Assembly (NCBI GenBank): GCA_024636835.1
Contig: JAGXGH010000129.1
Coordinates: 1-35,284, forward strand
Source: Verrucomicrobiales bacterium
GTDB taxonomy: Bacteria; Verrucomicrobiota; Verrucomicrobiia; Verrucomicrobiales; SLCJ01
Reading direction: 5' to 3'
DNA length: 35,284 bases
Both the position numbers and the translations under genes were made by a program. The notes under the pieces are model-generated. The model made no database searches. It was given only the letters and a program-made list of their open reading frames with translations, and was not told the origin of the DNA. Shown piece after piece: positions 33,374-35,284 of this stretch. The number at the start of each line of letters is the position of its first letter. Within the stretch, counting starts at the first letter, position 1.

Positions 33374-33421
33374 TATCTAGCATACTGCGCCAAGCTATAA
33401 TCCACCACTCCTTCACCACTC
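33369..33421 (+). repeat. direct repeat, right copy, after the methyltransferase
   Basis: TAGCATACTGCGCCAAGC, then TATAAT, CCACCACTCC, TTCACCACTC. It matches the left copy at 32675-32727. The TATAAT inside this copy resembles a -10 box, but no -35 is seen at the right distance. Confidence 0.65.
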
Positions 33422-33493
33422 TATGATTATTAGGCCATTACGAGTGCCGACACTACTAGATGCCTACATCTAGTCTCTGTGATTGCAACCCCG

Positions 33494-33529
33494 TCATAAA
33501 AAAAGCCAGGCCCAATCATGGACCTGGCT
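33494..33529 (-). terminator. rho-independent terminator of the PEP-CTERM gene
   Basis: AGCCAGG (33504-33510) pairs with CCTGGCT (33523-33529), 12-base loop. The A run to its left is a T run on the minus strand, so it ends transcripts of the gene at 33577-34485. Confidence 0.85.
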
Positions 33530-33576
33530 GATAAAAATTACTGCACTTTGCTCACCCTTGAGTGGTGATTACCCAT

Positions 33577-34485
33577 CTAATTACGACGACGGCGAAGCAT
33601 GAGTAATGTGCCAAGAGCACCGAGCAAAGCAGTGGACGGCTCGGGGATGACTCCGAGCACATCATCAAGAGTAGTACCGATCCGGATCTCATCGTAACTC
33701 GGACGTCGCTGGCGGGTAATTTGAAGTCGATCAAGATCGGCTTCGTTGATATTCACTTGTAAAGAGTCACCGATTTGAGTTAACGCGCTGCCATCGATCA
33801 CACCACCATTCAGATCATGGCTGAATAGTTCAAATACATCGGCACCACCGGTTCCAGAATTGTAGGATATATGGCCAATTAGGAAGTAGGTAGTACCGTC
33901 ACTCGTGGGTAACGCGGAATTATCCGAAGTTCCTGTGATGATGGTAGAACCATTCCATGCATAAGGTTGAAAATTTGCACTGGACTGTGAGCCGACACCG
34001 AAGCCGATAAGTCCACTTTGGGAAGTATTGTTAAGGATTTTCGCTTGGCCCAAAGTCTGGTTCGTGATCGCAATCCCAGCCTGGGAAGCTCCGTTGGAGT
34101 CATTCGGTTGTACTAGAAAACTAAACCAGAGATCGCTTGTTCCGCTGAGACTGCTGGTGATGGTGCGGGTGTAAACGTTTTCGTCAGACGTAGTTTCCGA
34201 ACCCACCCTGTTTCCAGCAGTCGGCAGATCGCCGAACGACAAGCTCCCGGAGATGATGTCCAATTGCTGGCGGTTAGAGTCATTCCAAACACTCTCTGTG
34301 TATGAACCACTGAGTCCGGTCGCATCAATATCTGTGGGGGTTCCTGCTCCATCCGGCTCGCCCATCAGGATGTCACCGACATTGTTGTATTAAAAACCTT
34401 CGTACACCAGCAGCGCGCCTGGTGCGCTAAGTGCGGAGGCTAAAAATACGGAACAAATTGCTGGGAGGCATGCGGATTTCTTCAT
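33577..34485 (-). pseudogene. PEP-CTERM exported protein interrupted by an in-frame stop
   Basis: From ATG 34485 the frame gives a signal peptide (MKKSACLPAICSVFLASALS) and LLVYEGF, then TAA at 34390-34392, then YNNVGDILMGEPDGAGTP and 260 more residues in the same frame. LLxYEGF-[DN]Y is the usual mature start of this family, so the stop replaced one residue. The rest is a beta-sandwich of the lectin type (DLWFSFLVQPN, YFLIGHISYNSG) and the C-terminal sorting signal VIPEPSTALLGALGTLLMLRRRR (PEP motif, helix, basic end). Exosortase systems recognise that signal for surface sorting. As read, a full product cannot be made without stop readthrough; restart at 34365 would lose the signal peptide. 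Confidence 0.85.
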
Positions 34486-34646
34486 GATTACTAAGGGTTC
34501 TGAATATAACGCACTGATTGTAAGGAGTTTACCCCCCTGACAAGAAAAAATTATAAACTACACGCGAGGCATCCTTGACGTGGGTGAAGTAGGCGCAGAA
34601 ATACGCTGCGATCCGCGTCAATCTCGAGGAAAAACCGAATCGGCGA

Positions 34647-35050
34647 ATGGTTGCAGGAATCAGTGAACTAGCCCACTATCGCCACATCGTCACCGAGCAA
34701 AACGTCAGACACTTCGTTTGCGGATGATTGAACTCGAAATTCGGGACGCCGATCTTACCGCGAAGTTTATCCGTGGCACGGACAGCGGCGGACCGTAGAT
34801 CAACAAAATCTCGTCCTGTGTGTATCTCAAACACGTGCCATCCGGCATCGAGGTGAAGTGCCAACGCGAGCACTCACGCGAGATCAATCGATTCCTCGCG
34901 CGGCGTGAACTTTGCGACCTCTACGAGCACAAAGTTCTTGGTCGCCCTCTCCTCCTACGTCTGACCAAAGAGGATAAAATCCGCAAGCGTAAGCAGCGAA
35001 AGGCGCGTCGCCAACGAGCCGAGGGTGAGAAGCCGAGCACGGAGAGTTAA
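34647..35050 (+). pseudogene. broken second copy of the release-factor-like gene
   Basis: Closely related to 32274-32672 from about 25 bases before the start codon to the basic tail. It keeps MVAGISELAHYR and then has lost one A in the run at GAGCAAAAC, shifting the frame to a stop. In the restored frame the GGQ motif is gone: GGC GGA CCG TAG (stop at 34796-34798) stands where GGQK was. After that the frame is intact (INKISSCVYLKHVPSGIEVKC to RRQRAEGEKPSTES). Two independent lesions, one removing the catalytic glutamine, make it a pseudogene. Its end overlaps the converging aspartokinase-like gene by four bases. Confidence 0.9.
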
Positions 35051-35284
35051 GAGATCACCGATCCCGGCGTTTCCGTATCTTCCAAGAAACAATGCAGGTG
35101 CAGGCGTATACCGTCGCGCTTCGCGTGATCCAAACAGCGGGCGCTGAGAATTTTCGCACCATCGCGGACGAGTGCTATCGCGTCATCGTAAGACAGCTCA
35201 GCCATAAACTTTGCATCAGGGTTCGTCTTCGGGTCGCTTGAGTAGAATCCCCTCACATCCTTGAAGAACTCCACGTGCGATGCG
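35047..35284 (-). CDS. aspartokinase-like protein, C-terminal part of the kinase domain, 5' end outside window
   Basis: 78 codons are visible, with the frame open to the window edge. The sequence ASHVEFFKDVRGFYSSDP, DAKFMAELSYDDAIALVRDGAKILSARCLDHAK and IRLHLHCFLEDTETPGSVIS, read in order, matches the end of the amino-acid kinase domain of aspartate kinases (TDVDGVYTADP, ISYDEMLELASLGAKVLHPRSVE, VRSSFSDEPGT in typical members). Normal aspartokinases continue with two regulatory ACT domains of about 160 residues; here the protein stops right after the kinase domain. It would make aspartyl phosphate without lysine/threonine feedback, or be a relative with another substrate. Confidence 0.75.
   Translation of the reverse strand, partial: ASHVEFFKDVRGFYSSDPKTNPDAKFMAELSYDDAIALVRDGAKILSARCLDHAKRDGIRLHLHCFLEDTETPGSVIS

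Noticed and set aside
22325..34485. Reassignment of TAA as a sense codon, because two genes contain in-frame TAA
   Set aside because: Intact genes such as birA, the histidine kinase and the intact rescue-factor gene end at TAA where their families end. Mutation or sequencing error is simpler.
1..35284. CRISPR arrays, rRNA genes and known anti-phage systems
   Set aside because: I looked for regularly spaced repeats, rRNA signatures and Cas or other defence proteins and saw none apart from the toxin-antitoxin pair.

Overview
The window looks like a chromosomal segment of a verrucomicrobial bacterium. The main reasons are a fused planctomycete-type cytochrome/DUF1549/DUF1553 protein followed by a Tat-exported DUF1501 protein, a PEP-CTERM protein, a type IV prepilin-like protein, a very large secreted thrombospondin-3/PA14/discoidin protein, and the near absence of Shine-Dalgarno sequences. 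This is inferred from protein families; no rRNA is present.

Layout. 1-6.05 kb (minus): a partial secreted protein, a HEAT-like protein and a 1490-residue secreted multidomain protein. 6.3-9.26 kb: a decayed glyoxalase-fold gene, a small excisionase-like HTH protein, a tyrosine recombinase, and the 3' half of a tRNA-Thr(UGU) whose tail and terminator occur twice in tandem. This is the boundary of an integrated element. 9.36-12.74 kb (minus): a beta-helix secreted protein and an M42 peptidase. 12.85-19.8 kb: mostly housekeeping genes, namely a prepilin, dgkA, a class A penicillin-binding protein, nadC, a birA lacking the DNA-binding domain, and a small stand-alone histidine kinase. 20-24.5 kb (minus): small unknown genes, mostly secreted or membrane-bound, two of them damaged. 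25.1-29.03 kb (plus): the DUF1549/1553 and DUF1501 pair. 29.03-32.07 kb (minus): a YafQ/DinJ toxin-antitoxin pair and four exported proteins, including an SGNH hydrolase. 32.27-35.28 kb: a release-factor-like rescue gene, a methyltransferase, a PEP-CTERM gene broken by a stop codon, a broken second copy of the release-factor-like gene, and the end of an aspartokinase-like gene.

Most unusual signal. Two repeats of about 110 bp sit on either side of one secreted-protein gene (24115-24226 and 23351-23459), and a third copy lies at 31405-31513. Each begins with CAAC near the end of one gene and finishes just before the start codon of the next. Each can fold into a long hairpin, and the arms have different sequences while pairing is kept. 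This resembles gene-cassette recombination sites, but the strict attC core is not conserved and no integron integrase is visible. The single-strand runs of unknown genes and the toxin-antitoxin pair fit a cassette-like accessory region.

The window also holds several duplicated and decaying pieces: the release-factor-like gene and its pseudogene, 50-bp direct repeats on both sides of the methyltransferase, and a degenerate distant copy of the short leader reading frame that overlaps the birA start.
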